Of a stretch of 64,000 nucleotides of DNA, positions 1 through 8,822 are shown piece by piece. Origin of the DNA: JAJPKK01 sp963800215 (GTDB taxonomy: Bacteria; Pseudomonadota; Alphaproteobacteria; Rhizobiales; Xanthobacteraceae); NCBI GenBank assembly GCA_963800215.1, contig CAWCZY010000008.1:124001-188000 (forward strand), read 5' to 3'. Position numbers and translations under genes: made by a program. Numbering within the stretch: the first letter of the stretch is position 1; each line of letters begins with the position of its first letter. A model generated the notes under the pieces. That model was not told where the DNA came from. It ran no database searches and saw only the letters and a list, made by a program, of their open reading frames with translations.

Positions 1-329
1 TGCACCGCCTCGCCGGCCTGATCGACAAGCTCGTGGTCTACCCCGAGAACATGCAGAAGAACCTCGACCGCCTCGGCGGCCTCGTCCACTCCCAGCGCGT
101 GCTGCTGACATTGACCCAGAAGGGCTCGCCGCGCGAGGACGCCTACCGCATGGTCCAGCGCAACGCCATGAGGGCGTGGCAGGAGGGCGGCGATTTCCTC
201 ACCTTGCTCAAAGCCGACCCGGAGGTGCGCAAGTATCTCAGCGAGGCCGAACTCGCCGCGAATTTCGACCTCGGCTACCACCTCAAGGCGGTCGACACGA
301 TCTTCGCGCGGGTGTTCGGGGAGGCTTAG
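1..329 (+). CDS. purB: Adenylosuccinate lyase, C-terminal end (partial)
   Basis: This is the 3' end of a gene entering from the left edge; the open frame runs from base 3 to a TAG at 327-329. The last ~108 residues match the C-terminal helical part of bacterial adenylosuccinate lyase, including VYPENMQKNL, SQRVLLTLTQKG and SREDAYRMVQRN-like stretches (here SPREDAYRMVQRN). The enzyme cleaves SAICAR and adenylosuccinate, releasing fumarate, in purine synthesis. Other purine genes (purL, purQ, purS, purC) follow in this window. Its stop overlaps the convergent RES-toxin stop by a few bases. Confidence 0.9.
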   Translation, partial: HRLAGLIDKLVVYPENMQKNLDRLGGLVHSQRVLLTLTQKGSPREDAYRMVQRNAMRAWQEGGDFLTLLKADPEVRKYLSEAELAANFDLGYHLKAVDTIFARVFGEA

Positions 330-829
330 GGCGCGGGATGAAGCCGCGTATCGAGGGCAAAGGCCTCTTGCAACCTCAGAGAATAAGCTCCGTCGGCTTT
401 GGCGGCGACAAAGATGAGATTCCAACTGTGGGTGGATACTGTGCTTGGGATAAGCAGGAACTTGTGCCGGGCCAGCAATTCATCTCCAAACGCCTGTTGA
501 CCTGCGCCCGCAATGCCGGGTCTCAGCCAATTTGGGTTGGGAATGGCCGCCGGTTGGACAATTTGCACATTCGTGGGCTCGGTTATATCTAGCGCGGTCA
601 GTACATGTGGCACAGTATCGAGCGTCTTGAACCCCGTGTGAACCGCAACCTCGAAAATCGCGGTTGCCGGGTCGATTGAGCAGTACACCGCCCGGACGCC
701 TTTGCTGTTCCACCGTCCGCCAGCTTGGTAGGCGCCTTCGCCGCTGTCCCAGGTTCCCGCGAACGTCGCTCTGTCCAGCCGCCACGCGACAAGCTCGCTG
801 CCGCCGAGCGACGCCGGTAACGGCGTCAA
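326..829 (-). CDS. RES-domain toxin of a type II toxin-antitoxin pair
   Basis: The 167-residue protein is the size of a stand-alone RES-family toxin. The three residues that name the family are visible: Arg17 in AWRLDR, Glu60 in AIFEVAVH, and a Ser near 129-132 in IPSTVSTHSWN. Known RES toxins such as MbcT degrade NAD+ or ADP-ribosylate metabolic enzymes and stop growth. The frame starts at a TTG that overlaps the TGA of the upstream antitoxin gene (TTGA), so the two are translationally coupled. It ends tail-to-tail with purB. Family assignment is firm; the enzymatic target is inferred. Confidence 0.85.
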   Translation of the reverse strand: MTPLPASLGGSELVAWRLDRATFAGTWDSGEGAYQAGGRWNSKGVRAVYCSIDPATAIFEVAVHTGFKTLDTVPHVLTALDITEPTNVQIVQPAAIPNPNWLRPGIAGAGQQAFGDELLARHKFLLIPSTVSTHSWNLIFVAAKADGAYSLRLQEAFALDTRLHPAP

Positions 830-1308
830 GTGTACACGCCGTAATCAAGACGCTCGAGGAAAGTCTCGACCATCTCGACGCCTGCAGGCGTGGCCAGGAG
901 GTCGATCGGACGCCGTTGGTTCAACCCCATCGCAGGACGCTCCAACCATTGCTCTGCCTCCTCGCGCGACCCGAGCACATCCGTCGCCTTGGCCAGAATC
1001 TCGGCCAGCTTCCAAGTTCGCCCACTCTGTTCATGGCTGAGCAGCTTCGTGCCCGCGGACACGTGTCTCTGGTAGGTGCGCTGGCTCATGCCGATCGCCC
1101 TTGCGAACGCATCATCCCAGCTGAGAATCACGAGATTTTTGACGAGATGCGTCAATGCCTTACCGGGCAAACCGCCGGAAAGCAGTTCATGGGCCTGAAG
1201 CGAATCCCGCGGTTCGCGCCGCAGAACCTGCCGGCCCCCGAGCAATTCCGTGACTTTGGATATCTCAAACCTTGATCCGTAATCCTCGGCCATACCGCGC
1301 CTCGACAT
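826..1308 (-). CDS. Xre/MbcA/ParS-type antitoxin (DUF2384)
   Basis: This 160-residue protein has a central helix-turn-helix-like segment (AFARAIGMSQRTYQRHVSAG) and a C-terminal toxin-binding half with the typical pattern of chromosomal RES antitoxins (ATDVLGSREEAEQWL, then NQRRPIDLLATPAG). The family neutralises RES toxins and represses its own promoter. It lies directly upstream of the toxin gene with a 4-base overlap. The true start may be the internal ATG at 1293 (MAEDYG) instead of the extended start given here. Base composition is lower in GC than the flanking core genes, which fits a transferred module. Confidence 0.83.
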   Translation of the reverse strand: MSRRGMAEDYGSRFEISKVTELLGGRQVLRREPRDSLQAHELLSGGLPGKALTHLVKNLVILSWDDAFARAIGMSQRTYQRHVSAGTKLLSHEQSGRTWKLAEILAKATDVLGSREEAEQWLERPAMGLNQRRPIDLLATPAGVEMVETFLERLDYGVYT

Positions 1309-1317
1309 CTGACGTTT

Positions 1318-1348
1318 TTTATATGACAGATGACAGATCCATTTTCAA
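1318..1348 (-). promoter_or_regulatory. Likely promoter/operator of the RES-Xre operon
   Basis: Reading on the minus strand, TTGAAA (1348-1343) is followed 19 bases later by TATAAA (1323-1318), just upstream of the antitoxin start. Between them are two perfect adjacent copies of a 7-base repeat (CTGTCAT, at 1336-1330 and 1329-1323). Direct repeats over the promoter are typical of antitoxin autoregulation. The 19-base spacer is longer than ideal, so the hexamers are tentative; the repeat itself is certain. Confidence 0.4.
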
Positions 1349-1487
1349 GGCATCAAGATTGACGTTATCCGTCGCGTGTTGGCGGCTGACAATCGGCAGG
1401 GTCGAGGCCGTCATCATCCTGCGAATCCTATATGCTGGCCGCAGTCTCGATCTCGGCTTCAACTGACCCCGTGGAACGCGCCGCACC

Positions 1488-2282
1488 ATGGCAACCACCA
1501 TCCTCGTGTTCGATTCCGGCCTCGGCGGCCTCACCGTGTTCCGCGAAGTGGTGAAGGCGCGGCCGGATGCGCGATACGTCTATGTCGCCGACGACGCCTT
1601 CTTTCCCTATGGGCGCCATGGCGAAGACGCCCTGGTCGGGCGGGTGGTGCCGCTGATGGCGGAGCTGATCGCCGCCCACGCCCCCGATATCGTGGTGATC
1701 GCCTGCAACACCGCATCGACGCTGGTGCTGCCGCATCTGCGGGCGCGCTTCACGGTGCCCTTCGTCGGCACCGTGCCCGCCATCAAGCCGGCCTGCGGCG
1801 CGTCCCGATCGAAGCGGGTGTCGATGCTCGGTACCGAGGCGACCGTCAAGCGCGAATACACCCGCGCCCTGATCAGGGATTTCGGCCAGGGCTGCGACGT
1901 CACCCTCGTCGGTTCATCGCATCTCGCTTCGATCGCGGAAGCCGCGTTGCACGAAGAGCCGGTGGCTGATGCCGACATCGCCCGCGAGATCGCGCCCTGC
2001 TTCGTCGACCGGGACGGCCGGCGTACCGACACCATCGTACTCGCCTGCACCCATTACCCGCTGCTGCTGGGCTCTCTCCAGCGGCTGATGCCGTGGCCGG
2101 TCGATTGGATCGACCCCGCCCCTGCCATCGCGCGCCGGGTCACCGGCCTCATCGGCGGGCCCGCGGCAGGGGCGACCGGCACCGCCCGCGCGGTCTTCAC
2201 CTCGGGGGCGCGCCCGTCGACCGCGCTGGCCGCGGCGCTGGCGCGGTTCGGCCTCAGGGACGTGATGCAGGAGGCGGGATGA
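1488..2282 (+). CDS. murI: Glutamate racemase
   Basis: This 264-residue protein interconverts L- and D-glutamate for peptidoglycan synthesis in the cytoplasm. Both catalytic cysteines are present: Cys73 in IACNTAS and Cys187 in LACTHYP. The N-terminal FDSGLGGLTV supplies the conserved Asp-Ser pair (9-10). Length is normal for the family. It starts at ATG in ACCATGG. It sits between two accessory modules (RES-Xre and the DUF488 unit) on the opposite strand, so it is a core gene flanked by apparent insertions. Confidence 0.93.
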   Translation: MATTILVFDSGLGGLTVFREVVKARPDARYVYVADDAFFPYGRHGEDALVGRVVPLMAELIAAHAPDIVVIACNTASTLVLPHLRARFTVPFVGTVPAIKPACGASRSKRVSMLGTEATVKREYTRALIRDFGQGCDVTLVGSSHLASIAEAALHEEPVADADIAREIAPCFVDRDGRRTDTIVLACTHYPLLLGSLQRLMPWPVDWIDPAPAIARRVTGLIGGPAAGATGTARAVFTSGARPSTALAAALARFGLRDVMQEAG

Positions 2283-2328
2283 GGCATGCGACGGGGGAGC
2301 AAACGACAATGTGATCGGCACCTTCGCA

Positions 2329-2775
2329 CTATAGGTGACGAACGGTCAGCGTCCCATGCCATTTGCCGTTGAGGTATTCGCACACAAGCCGCCGATGGCA
2401 ATGATGTGGCGTGGCTTCCGAGCACAGCAGGCAAGCACCGTCCAGCATTTCCGGCTTGAGACGGTCCTCGATATGTCGCTCCGCCATCAAGGAGAGGAAA
2501 CGACCTTCATAGACGTTCCAGTCGCCCTTCTCCTTCTTATACGCCTTCAGCATGGCGTCGGTCGGCGCCAATAGGGGCTGATGCGTGTATTGGATGCCGC
2601 CGATCTTGTTTAGGAGATAGGAAAGGTCGTCGGCTTTCGCGAAGCCTGCAAGCTGAGAGGTGTTGTGGAGGCGGACATCAATGACCTTCTTCACGCCGGA
2701 TTTCAGGAGCCGCTCAAAAAAACCCTCTGCGGTGGTCTTCGTGAATCCGATCGTCGAAACCGTCACCCCACTCAT
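2329..2775 (-). CDS. DUF488 family protein, second copy
   Basis: The 148-residue protein begins VSTIGFTKTTAEGFFERL and carries the family's C-terminal cysteine motif (LLCSEATPHHCHR). It also has the KKVIDVRLHN segment that corresponds to the conserved D-V-R of DUF488. The biochemical role of the family is not established. It is the last gene of a three-gene unit, 4 bases after the other DUF488 gene. The two paralogues differ in length and sequence, so this is not a recent duplication. Confidence 0.8.
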   Translation of the reverse strand: MSGVTVSTIGFTKTTAEGFFERLLKSGVKKVIDVRLHNTSQLAGFAKADDLSYLLNKIGGIQYTHQPLLAPTDAMLKAYKKEKGDWNVYEGRFLSLMAERHIEDRLKPEMLDGACLLCSEATPHHCHRRLVCEYLNGKWHGTLTVRHL

Positions 2776-2779
2776 CGGG

Positions 2780-3430
2780 CTATTCCGCGGCGATGGGACC
2801 CTGCGGGTCGGGCTGCTGCGCGAACGCCACTTTGCGTGCGCGATCTCGGTACGCTGCAGCCAATCTTTCTTCGTGCGGTGCGAACAAGTCGTCGGTGCTG
2901 CGGCCAGAAAGCTCCAGGAGCCTATTCTCGATCTGCTCCTGCGTTGCGATTACGCCGTTACCTTGAATGTGACCTACCAGAACTCCGCGTTCAGCCAAAG
3001 AACGGCCAACGAGAAGACAGCGATGGCAGTCCAGTGGATCCTGCTCGGAGCACATCAGTGCGATCTTGTATTTCCTTGCGCCCTCGATTACGCGCTCCAA
3101 GCCCTTCTGAAAATCTTCGGTGCGTGCCATCTTTTCGTAGTCGGCCACGCCGTCGCAATAGAAGCGCTGACTAGCGGGGCGCCCGCCGAGTTCCTTGCCC
3201 AAGAATACGTACGAAATCCCGTCGCGACGCAATTCATCACGCACTTCATCGCGATTGAAATGTGGAGAGAAACGCGAGTAGGGCGAAGTGCGGACGTCAG
3301 CAATGGCCGTTATTCCCACGTCCTGCAGGAGCATGACGAATTGCTCCCAGGAATTAGAGGAGTGTCCGACGGTCCAAACTCGGAGGGATGCATCCAATTG
3401 GCCCAACTCCGTCAGACTATAGCACACCAT
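2780..3430 (-). CDS. DUF488 family protein, first copy
   Basis: The 216-residue protein starts with VWTVGHSSNSWEQF and has IADVRTSPYSRF, the signature G-H-S and D-V-R-x-x-P-x-S of DUF488. The cysteine motif LMCSEQDPLDCHR follows. A C-terminal extension of about 50 residues is not part of the domain. The start (ATG at 3430) overlaps the end of the upstream dual-OB gene by 14 bases, so translation is coupled. The function of the family is unknown; the His, Asp, Arg and Cys residues suggest an enzyme. Confidence 0.82.
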   Translation of the reverse strand: MVCYSLTELGQLDASLRVWTVGHSSNSWEQFVMLLQDVGITAIADVRTSPYSRFSPHFNRDEVRDELRRDGISYVFLGKELGGRPASQRFYCDGVADYEKMARTEDFQKGLERVIEGARKYKIALMCSEQDPLDCHRCLLVGRSLAERGVLVGHIQGNGVIATQEQIENRLLELSGRSTDDLFAPHEERLAAAYRDRARKVAFAQQPDPQGPIAAE

Positions 3431-4079
3431 TTAGCATCATGTAGCATTTGACTGGTTCACCTTGATACGTGCGAGCAAGGCCAACGCGAACGTGCAACTG
3501 CTGTCGAGCGGGAAGCACGGCCTCCGCGGCGGCTAGTCCACCCTGTTCCCACGCCTCCCTTAAGACGCGACTCGATACGGCAAGCTTATACCGATCCTGC
3601 CCGTCGCTCACCACCGCTTTCAGTTTTCCAAAATCTTCCCGCAACGTGATCCCGGGACGATCCACCACGATTGCCGCCAGTGATGCGCACTGCTTGCGTT
3701 CTGATACGTAAACACCCTGGCGGACGTTTTGCCACACGCTATTCCAAAGTACATTCCCGGAGAACCCCTCCATGATTGTGGTCGCTGCCGGTGGCGCCGT
3801 TGGACCGGTCCAATCTGCAAAGCCAGCGGTGATGAGTTGGATCATTTCGGGATTAATCGGTGTGTCCTCCGTCCGATGAGGAAATGTGCCATTCGGTTTT
3901 CCTGTAGGCCGCACATTAATCAGCGATCCGGGGGCGATACTGTGCTTGGCTAGAAGACCCGCGCTCCAATGATGTCCTGACGGAAGCGGTCGGATCATTT
4001 TTCCCTCACCCGCACTCCATCCCGCAACGCAATAGTTGTCACCGTCCATCACCGTAATGTCGGTGATCAGCACCTCCAT
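3417..4079 (-). CDS. Dual-OB-domain protein linked to DUF488 genes
   Basis: This is the first gene of a three-gene minus-strand unit. The 220-residue protein shows two beta-rich halves: an N-terminal one with VAGWSAGEGKMIRPLPSG and LINVRPTG then FPHRTED, and a C-terminal one with VVDRPGITLREDFGK and YKLAVSSRVLRE. This arrangement matches what I know as the dual-OB-containing domain, often encoded beside DUF488 genes. OB folds usually bind nucleic acid or nucleotides, but the ligand here is unknown. Lower GC than its neighbours suggests transfer. Recognition is by pattern memory, so the family name is less certain than the operon structure. Confidence 0.6.
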   Translation of the reverse strand: MEVLITDITVMDGDNYCVAGWSAGEGKMIRPLPSGHHWSAGLLAKHSIAPGSLINVRPTGKPNGTFPHRTEDTPINPEMIQLITAGFADWTGPTAPPAATTIMEGFSGNVLWNSVWQNVRQGVYVSERKQCASLAAIVVDRPGITLREDFGKLKAVVSDGQDRYKLAVSSRVLREAWEQGGLAAAEAVLPARQQLHVRVGLARTYQGEPVKCYMMLNGVL

Positions 4080-4204
4080 GAAAATCTCCTCCTGCCAGAA
4101 AGTCGATCATTTAGGGGCGAAAATCGCGAAATACAAGGCATGGTTGCAAGCAAAATCAGCTGCATTGGTGGTCCGCCGGGCTGTTGTTGCTTCAGCCCCT
4201 CCAT

Positions 4205-4233
4205 TTGACACCCCGCCCGTTTCCCCCTAAATA
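4205..4233 (+). promoter_or_regulatory. Near-consensus sigma-70 promoter for rpsD
   Basis: TTGACA (4205-4210) is followed by exactly 17 bases and TAAATA (4228-4233). The -35 is perfect and the -10 matches four of six positions. Transcription would start near 4240, giving an untranslated leader of about 170 bases before the rpsD ATG at 4409. A strong promoter fits a ribosomal protein gene that stands alone. Confidence 0.7.
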
Positions 4234-4243
4234 CCCCCGGCTC

Positions 4244-4263
4244 CGCGGGCCCCAGGGCCCGCG
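4244..4263. other. GC-only hairpin in the rpsD leader
   Basis: A perfect 9-base inverted repeat (CGCGGGCCC at 4244-4252 and GGGCCCGCG at 4255-4263) is separated by only two bases. It lies just after the predicted start of rpsD transcription. There is no T-run, so it is not an intrinsic terminator. It could be a leader structure for S4 feedback control or a simple palindromic repeat. Confidence 0.45.
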
Positions 4264-4408
4264 CGGCGTTTCGCGACCCGTGGTCCCCGCTTCGCTTGAG
4301 GCGCGGGCCTGTCGGCCCCGGCAATGCCGGGACAGAGGAGGGCGCGATCCTCAAACCCAACTCGCGAGCCTGCCGCCTTCGGGGCGCACGGCCGCCATGA
4401 GGACGCGA

Positions 4409-5026
4409 ATGACCAAGCGTTTAGAGGCGAAGCACAAGCTCGATCGCCGCATGGGCCAGAACATCTGGGGCCGCCCCAAGAGCCCCGTCAACCGCCGCGA
4501 ATACGGCCCCGGCCAGCACGGCCAGCGCCGCAAGGGCAAGCTCTCCGACTTCGGCGTGCAGCTGCGCGCCAAGCAGAAGCTCAAGGGCTATTACGCCAAC
4601 ATCTCCGAAAAGCAGTTTCGCGGCATCTATGCGGAAGCCATCCGCATGAAAGGCGATTCCGGCCAGCACCTGATCGGCCTGCTCGAGCGCCGGCTCGACG
4701 CGGTGGTGTACCGCGCCAAGTTCGTGCCCACCATGTTCGCGTCGCGCCAGTTCATCAACCACGGCCACGTCAAGGTGAACGGCCGCCGAGTCAACATCCC
4801 GAGCTTCCGCCTCAAGGTCAATGACGTCGTCGAGGTGAAGGACAAGTCCAAGCAAATGGCGCTGGTCCTGGAAGCGACCGGCCTCGCCGAGCGCGACGTG
4901 CCCGATTACGTCGAGGTCGACCACAGCAAGCTGACCGCCAAGCTCGCGCGCATTCCCCAGATCACCGAGGTGCCTTATCCCGTGCAGATGGAGCCGCACC
5001 TCGTGGTGGAATATTACTCGCGCTGA
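4409..5026 (+). CDS. rpsD: 30S ribosomal protein S4
   Basis: The 205-residue protein starting MTKRLEAKHKLDRRMGQN is a full-length alphaproteobacterial S4 that binds 16S rRNA early in small-subunit assembly. It has the KSPVNRREYGPGQHGQ segment and the C-terminal S4 RNA-binding fold (RRLDAVVYRAKFVPT, FINHGHVKVNGRRVNIPS). I chose ATG 4409 because it gives the standard N-terminus and has an AGGA at 4400-4403; the open frame extends upstream to 4184, but that extension has no S4 similarity. It is transcribed alone, from the promoter at 4205. Confidence 0.97.
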   Translation: MTKRLEAKHKLDRRMGQNIWGRPKSPVNRREYGPGQHGQRRKGKLSDFGVQLRAKQKLKGYYANISEKQFRGIYAEAIRMKGDSGQHLIGLLERRLDAVVYRAKFVPTMFASRQFINHGHVKVNGRRVNIPSFRLKVNDVVEVKDKSKQMALVLEATGLAERDVPDYVEVDHSKLTAKLARIPQITEVPYPVQMEPHLVVEYYSR

Positions 5027-5123
5027 CCTGTTGTCCCGGCCGGCCTATGGGCGTCGCGATCGAAGGGTGGAATCCCGGGTGCGCAAGAGCATCTCGGGAA
5101 TTCCGGCGCGGCGGACCTGAAAG

Positions 5124-5540
5124 ATGGACATCAACGTCGAAAGCCTGTCCGCCTTCGAAGCGGCCGTAAGCCACTCGATCCGTCTGGTCGGCACCTGCAT
5201 CGAGGTTTTCGGTGTCTTCATCATCGTCGCCGGCATCGTCTGGTCGACCTATCACAGCGCACGCCAGCGCGTGGACGAACGGCACTACGATCAATACAAA
5301 ATACGCATCGGCCGGTCGCTGCTGCTCGGCCTCGAAGTGTTGGTCGCCGCCGATATCGTGAAGACCATAGCGATCGAGCTTACCTTTACCAGCCTCGGCC
5401 TCCTTGCCGGACTGGTCGTGGTCCGCACTTTCCTGAGTTGGACGCTGGTGCTCGAAATCGAGGGCCGCTGGCCGTGGCAGCGGGAACTCTTGCCGATGCG
5501 GCTCGGGCGCGACCCGGGGGCCGCGCAACCCGGGAAGTGA
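5124..5540 (+). CDS. DUF1622 inner-membrane protein
   Basis: The 138-residue protein has three hydrophobic segments: about 22-42 (LVGTCIEVFGVFIIVAGIV), 68-85 (LLLGLEVLVAADIVKTIA) and 88-105 (TFTSLGLLAGLVVVRTF). The pattern LLGLEVLVAADIV followed by VVRTFLSW is typical of the DUF1622 family. No biochemical role is established. It follows rpsD by about 100 bases on the same strand, with its own apparent start. Confidence 0.75.
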   Translation: MDINVESLSAFEAAVSHSIRLVGTCIEVFGVFIIVAGIVWSTYHSARQRVDERHYDQYKIRIGRSLLLGLEVLVAADIVKTIAIELTFTSLGLLAGLVVVRTFLSWTLVLEIEGRWPWQRELLPMRLGRDPGAAQPGK

Positions 5541-5670
5541 CGACCCTCCCCGGAGCCGGTCGCTTGGCTCGGCCCGTGTCCCGACACGGTTGCGGACTCG
5601 CAGCCGAAACACCGGCCGGCCTTGGGCCGGTGCAATCGGTTATTGCACCCTACGCGCCATTGGCACGCAA

Positions 5671-6006
5671 TCAGGCCTGGGTCTCTTTCACCGCGAGGCC
5701 CTTTTCCTTCATCAGGGTCTGCAGTTCGCCGGCCTGGAACATCTCGCGGATGATGTCGCAGCCGCCGACGAATTCGCCCTTCACGTAGAGCTGGGGAATG
5801 GTCGGCCAGTTGGAGTAGCTCTTGATGCCGTTGCGCAGGTCGTCGGACTCCAGCACGTTCAGCCCTTTGTAGGACACCCCGAGATGGTCGAGGATCTGCA
5901 CCACCTGGCCGGAGAAGCCGCACTGCGGGAACTGCGGGGTTCCCTTCATGAACAGCACGATGTCGTTGGCCTTCACTTCACTGTCGATGAATTTCTCGAT
6001 GCCCAT
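5671..6006 (-). CDS. grxD: Monothiol glutaredoxin (Grx4 type)
   Basis: The 111-residue protein has the CGFS active site (Cys29 in QFPQCGFSGQ), which is used to bind and deliver a glutathione-ligated [2Fe-2S] cluster, not for classical disulfide reduction. WPTIPQLYVKGEFVGGCDI is the glutathione-binding half. It forms a functional pair with BolA, whose gene lies about 150 bases upstream on the same strand, a conserved order in alphaproteobacteria. Confidence 0.93.
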   Translation of the reverse strand: MGIEKFIDSEVKANDIVLFMKGTPQFPQCGFSGQVVQILDHLGVSYKGLNVLESDDLRNGIKSYSNWPTIPQLYVKGEFVGGCDIIREMFQAGELQTLMKEKGLAVKETQA

Positions 6007-6155
6007 GGCTGTCCTTCTGCTGGTTATGGCCGGAACTGCATTGCACTACCGCCCCTGCGGCTGCACCGGCCGGCTCCGGCATGCCCTGCCCTGAAAATCG
6101 TGCGATTCAACGACAAACGCAAGGGTGTTCGCGATAAAGTGCCTTTGGTGGCAAA

Positions 6156-6392
6156 TCAGCGCGCCGGCAGGCCGGTCTGCAGGGCAAGCGCGTGAAGCTT
6201 GCCGCCCATCTCGCCCTTCAAGGCGTCGTAGACGAGCTTGTGCTGCTGGACACGCGACTTGCCCCGGAAGGCCTCGGAGATCACCGTGGCCGAATAATGG
6301 TCGCCGTCACCGGCGAGATCGCGGATCGTGACCTCGGCGTCCGGGATTTCGGCCTTGATCAGCCGCTCGATATCGCTCGCCAACATCGCCAT
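6156..6392 (-). CDS. bolA: BolA family protein
   Basis: The 78-residue protein is a short BolA with the conserved histidine in GDGDHYSATVIS and the second-half signature FRGKSRVQQHKLVYDAL. BolA proteins bind the iron-sulfur cluster together with CGFS glutaredoxins and take part in iron sensing or cluster delivery. The gene lies between purL and grxD in the same direction. The start at ATG 6392 gives the normal length. Confidence 0.9.
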   Translation of the reverse strand: MAMLASDIERLIKAEIPDAEVTIRDLAGDGDHYSATVISEAFRGKSRVQQHKLVYDALKGEMGGKLHALALQTGLPAR

Positions 6393-6436
6393 TTGCCGTC
6401 TCCCTCATATCTCCTGTCGCGATCGCGGGCCCGGCA

Positions 6437-8670
6437 TCAGGCATTCGCGCCCGACATGTAGTCGGGAAGCCAAGTTTCGAAGCGCTCCGTCAACGTCTTT
6501 AGCAGAATTGGCCGTTCGCCGGAAACCGCCAAGGCGGTATCGCCGCTATGTCCGAGCCGGCAAATCGCGACGCCGGCCGCGGCGGCGCGCGGTGATTACC
6601 TTTTGGGCATCGCCTTCGCGCACGGTGACGACGTAGCGCGCCTGGTCCTCGCCGAACCAGAACGCATGGGGCGGCAGCCCGGCGGGCGCGGCCGCGAGCT
6701 GCGCGCCGATGCCGGAGGCCATCGCCATTTCGGCGAGCGCCACCAGGAGGCCGCCATCGGACACGTCGTGGACGGCGGTCGCGGTCTTCTCGCCGATCAG
6801 GGCGCGCACGAAATCGCCATTGCGCTTCTCCGCGGCGAGATCGACCGGGGGCGGGGCGCCCTCCTCCCGCCCGCAGATGTCGCGCAGGTAAAGCGATTGG
6901 CCGAGCGCGCCGCGGGTCTCGCCGACCAGCAGGACGGCTTCCCCGGCGGCCTTGAAGGCAAGCGTCGCCGAACCGGTGAAATCCGCCAGCAGCCCGACCC
7001 CGCCGATCGACGGCGTCGGCAGGATCGCCCTGCCGTTGGTCTCGTTGTAGAGCGACACGTTGCCGGACACGACGGGAAAGTCGAGCGCGGTGCAGGCCGC
7101 AGCGATGCCGCGAATGCAGCCGACCAGCTGGCCCATGATCTCGGGCCGCTCGGGATTGCCGAAATTGAGGTTGTCGGTGACGGCGAGCGGCGTGGCGCCG
7201 ACCGCGGTCAGGTTGCGCCAGGCTTCCGCCACCGCCTGCTTGCCGCCTTCGAACGGATCGGCCTCGCAATAGCGCGGCGTCACGTCGGTGGTGAGCGCCA
7301 GCGCCTTCGGGCCGTCATTGACCCGCACTACGGCGGCGTCTCCGCCCGGCCGCTGCACGGTGTTGCCGAGGATGACGTGGTCATATTGCTCCCACACCCA
7401 CCGCCGGGAGCACAAGTCGGGCGTGCCGATGAGCTTTTCCGAGCGCGTCGGCGATCGGCATCGGCGGCGTCACGGCCGCGGCATCGATCGCCGCCGGCTT
7501 GGGCGGCATCGACGAAGGGCCGGCGATAGACCGGCGCCTCGTCGCCCAGCTCCTTGATCGGCAGGTCGACCTTCACCACGTCGCCATGCCTGACGATGAA
7601 GCGCCGTGTCGGCGTCGTCTCGCCGACCACCGCGAAATCGAGGCCCCATTTGCGGAAGATCGCCTCGGCCTCGGCCTCCTTTTCCGGCTCGAGCACCATG
7701 AGCATGCGCTCCTGGCTTTCCGACAGCATCATCTCGTAGGCCGACATGCCGGTTTCCCGGCACGGCACCCGGTCGAGGTCGAGGGTGACGCCGAGATCGC
7801 CCTTGGCGCCCATCTCCACCGCCGAGCAGGTGAGGCCGGCCGCGCCCATGTCCTGGATCGCGATGACGCAGCCCTTGGCCATGATCTCCAGGCAGGCTTC
7901 CAGCAGGAGCTTTTCCGAGAAGGGATCGCCGACCTGCACGGTCGGCCGCTTCTCCTCGGAATTCTCGCCGAACTCGGCGGACGCCATGGTGGCGCCGTGG
8001 ATGCCGTCGCGGCCGGTCTTGGAGCCGAGATAGACGATCGGCATGCCGACGCCCGGAGGCCGCGGCATAGAAGATCTTGTCGGTCTCGGCGAGGCCGACC
8101 GCCATGGCGTTGACGAGGCAGTTGCCGTCATAGCGGCGGTGGAAGCGCACCGAGCCGCCGACCGTCGGTACGCCGAAGGAGTTGCCGTAGCCGCCGATGC
8201 CCGCCACCACGCCGGAGACGAGATGGCGGGTCTTGGGATGGGCGGGATCGCCGAACGAGAGCGCATTCAGGCAGGCGATCGGGCGCGCGCCCATGGTGAA
8301 GACATCGCGCAGGATGCCGCCGACGCCGGTCGCGGCGCCCTGATAGGGCTCGATGTAGCTCGGATGGTTGTGGCTCTCCATCTTGAAGACGCAGGCGAGG
8401 CCGTCGCCGATGTCGATCACGCCGGCGTTCTCGCCGGGGCCCTGGATGACGCAGGCGCCCGTGGTCGGCAGGCCGCGCAGATGCACCTTGGAGGATTTGT
8501 AGGAGCAGTGCTCGTTCCACATCGCCGAGAAGATGCCGAGCTCGGTGAAGCTCGGCGCGCGGCCGATCAGATCGAGGACGCGGGCGTACTCGTCGGGCTT
8601 GAGGCCATGTTCGGCGACGAGCTGGGGGGTGACTTCAGGCTCATTGAAAACAGGCTGGTTGGGAACTCAT
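6437..8670 (-). CDS. purL: Phosphoribosylformylglycinamidine synthase PurL, with several frameshifts
   Basis: The extent matches the ~735-residue small PurL that works with PurS and PurQ to make FGAM from FGAR, glutamine and ATP. The reading is split: N-terminus to about 8052 (MWNEHCSYKSSK, MESHNHPSYIEP, GAATGVGGILRD), a middle part (GSKTGRDGIHGA, AIQDMGAAGLTCSAVE), a third from 7415 (NTVQRPGGDAAV, LPTPSIGGVGLL, AVHDVSDGGLLVAL) and a last short part ending at TGA 6437-6439. All breaks are explained by one extra base, at about 8653-8656 (T run near the ATG), 8052-8054, 7500-7503, 7439-7440 and 6584-6585. An essential, otherwise conserved gene broken five times is more likely sequence error than decay. 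Confidence 0.85.
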
Positions 8671-8822
8671 TCCGCCTCGAAATCGCAATGCATCGGTCTA
8701 GCACATGTAAACCCATGGACCGGAGCGCAATTGCACCTGATTTCCAAAGGAAAAAATGAGCGCCGATCCAGTTCCTGCGGCTCCCGCCCGACGACCCCGG
8801 ACAAGCCCTGCCTTATCGCGGA

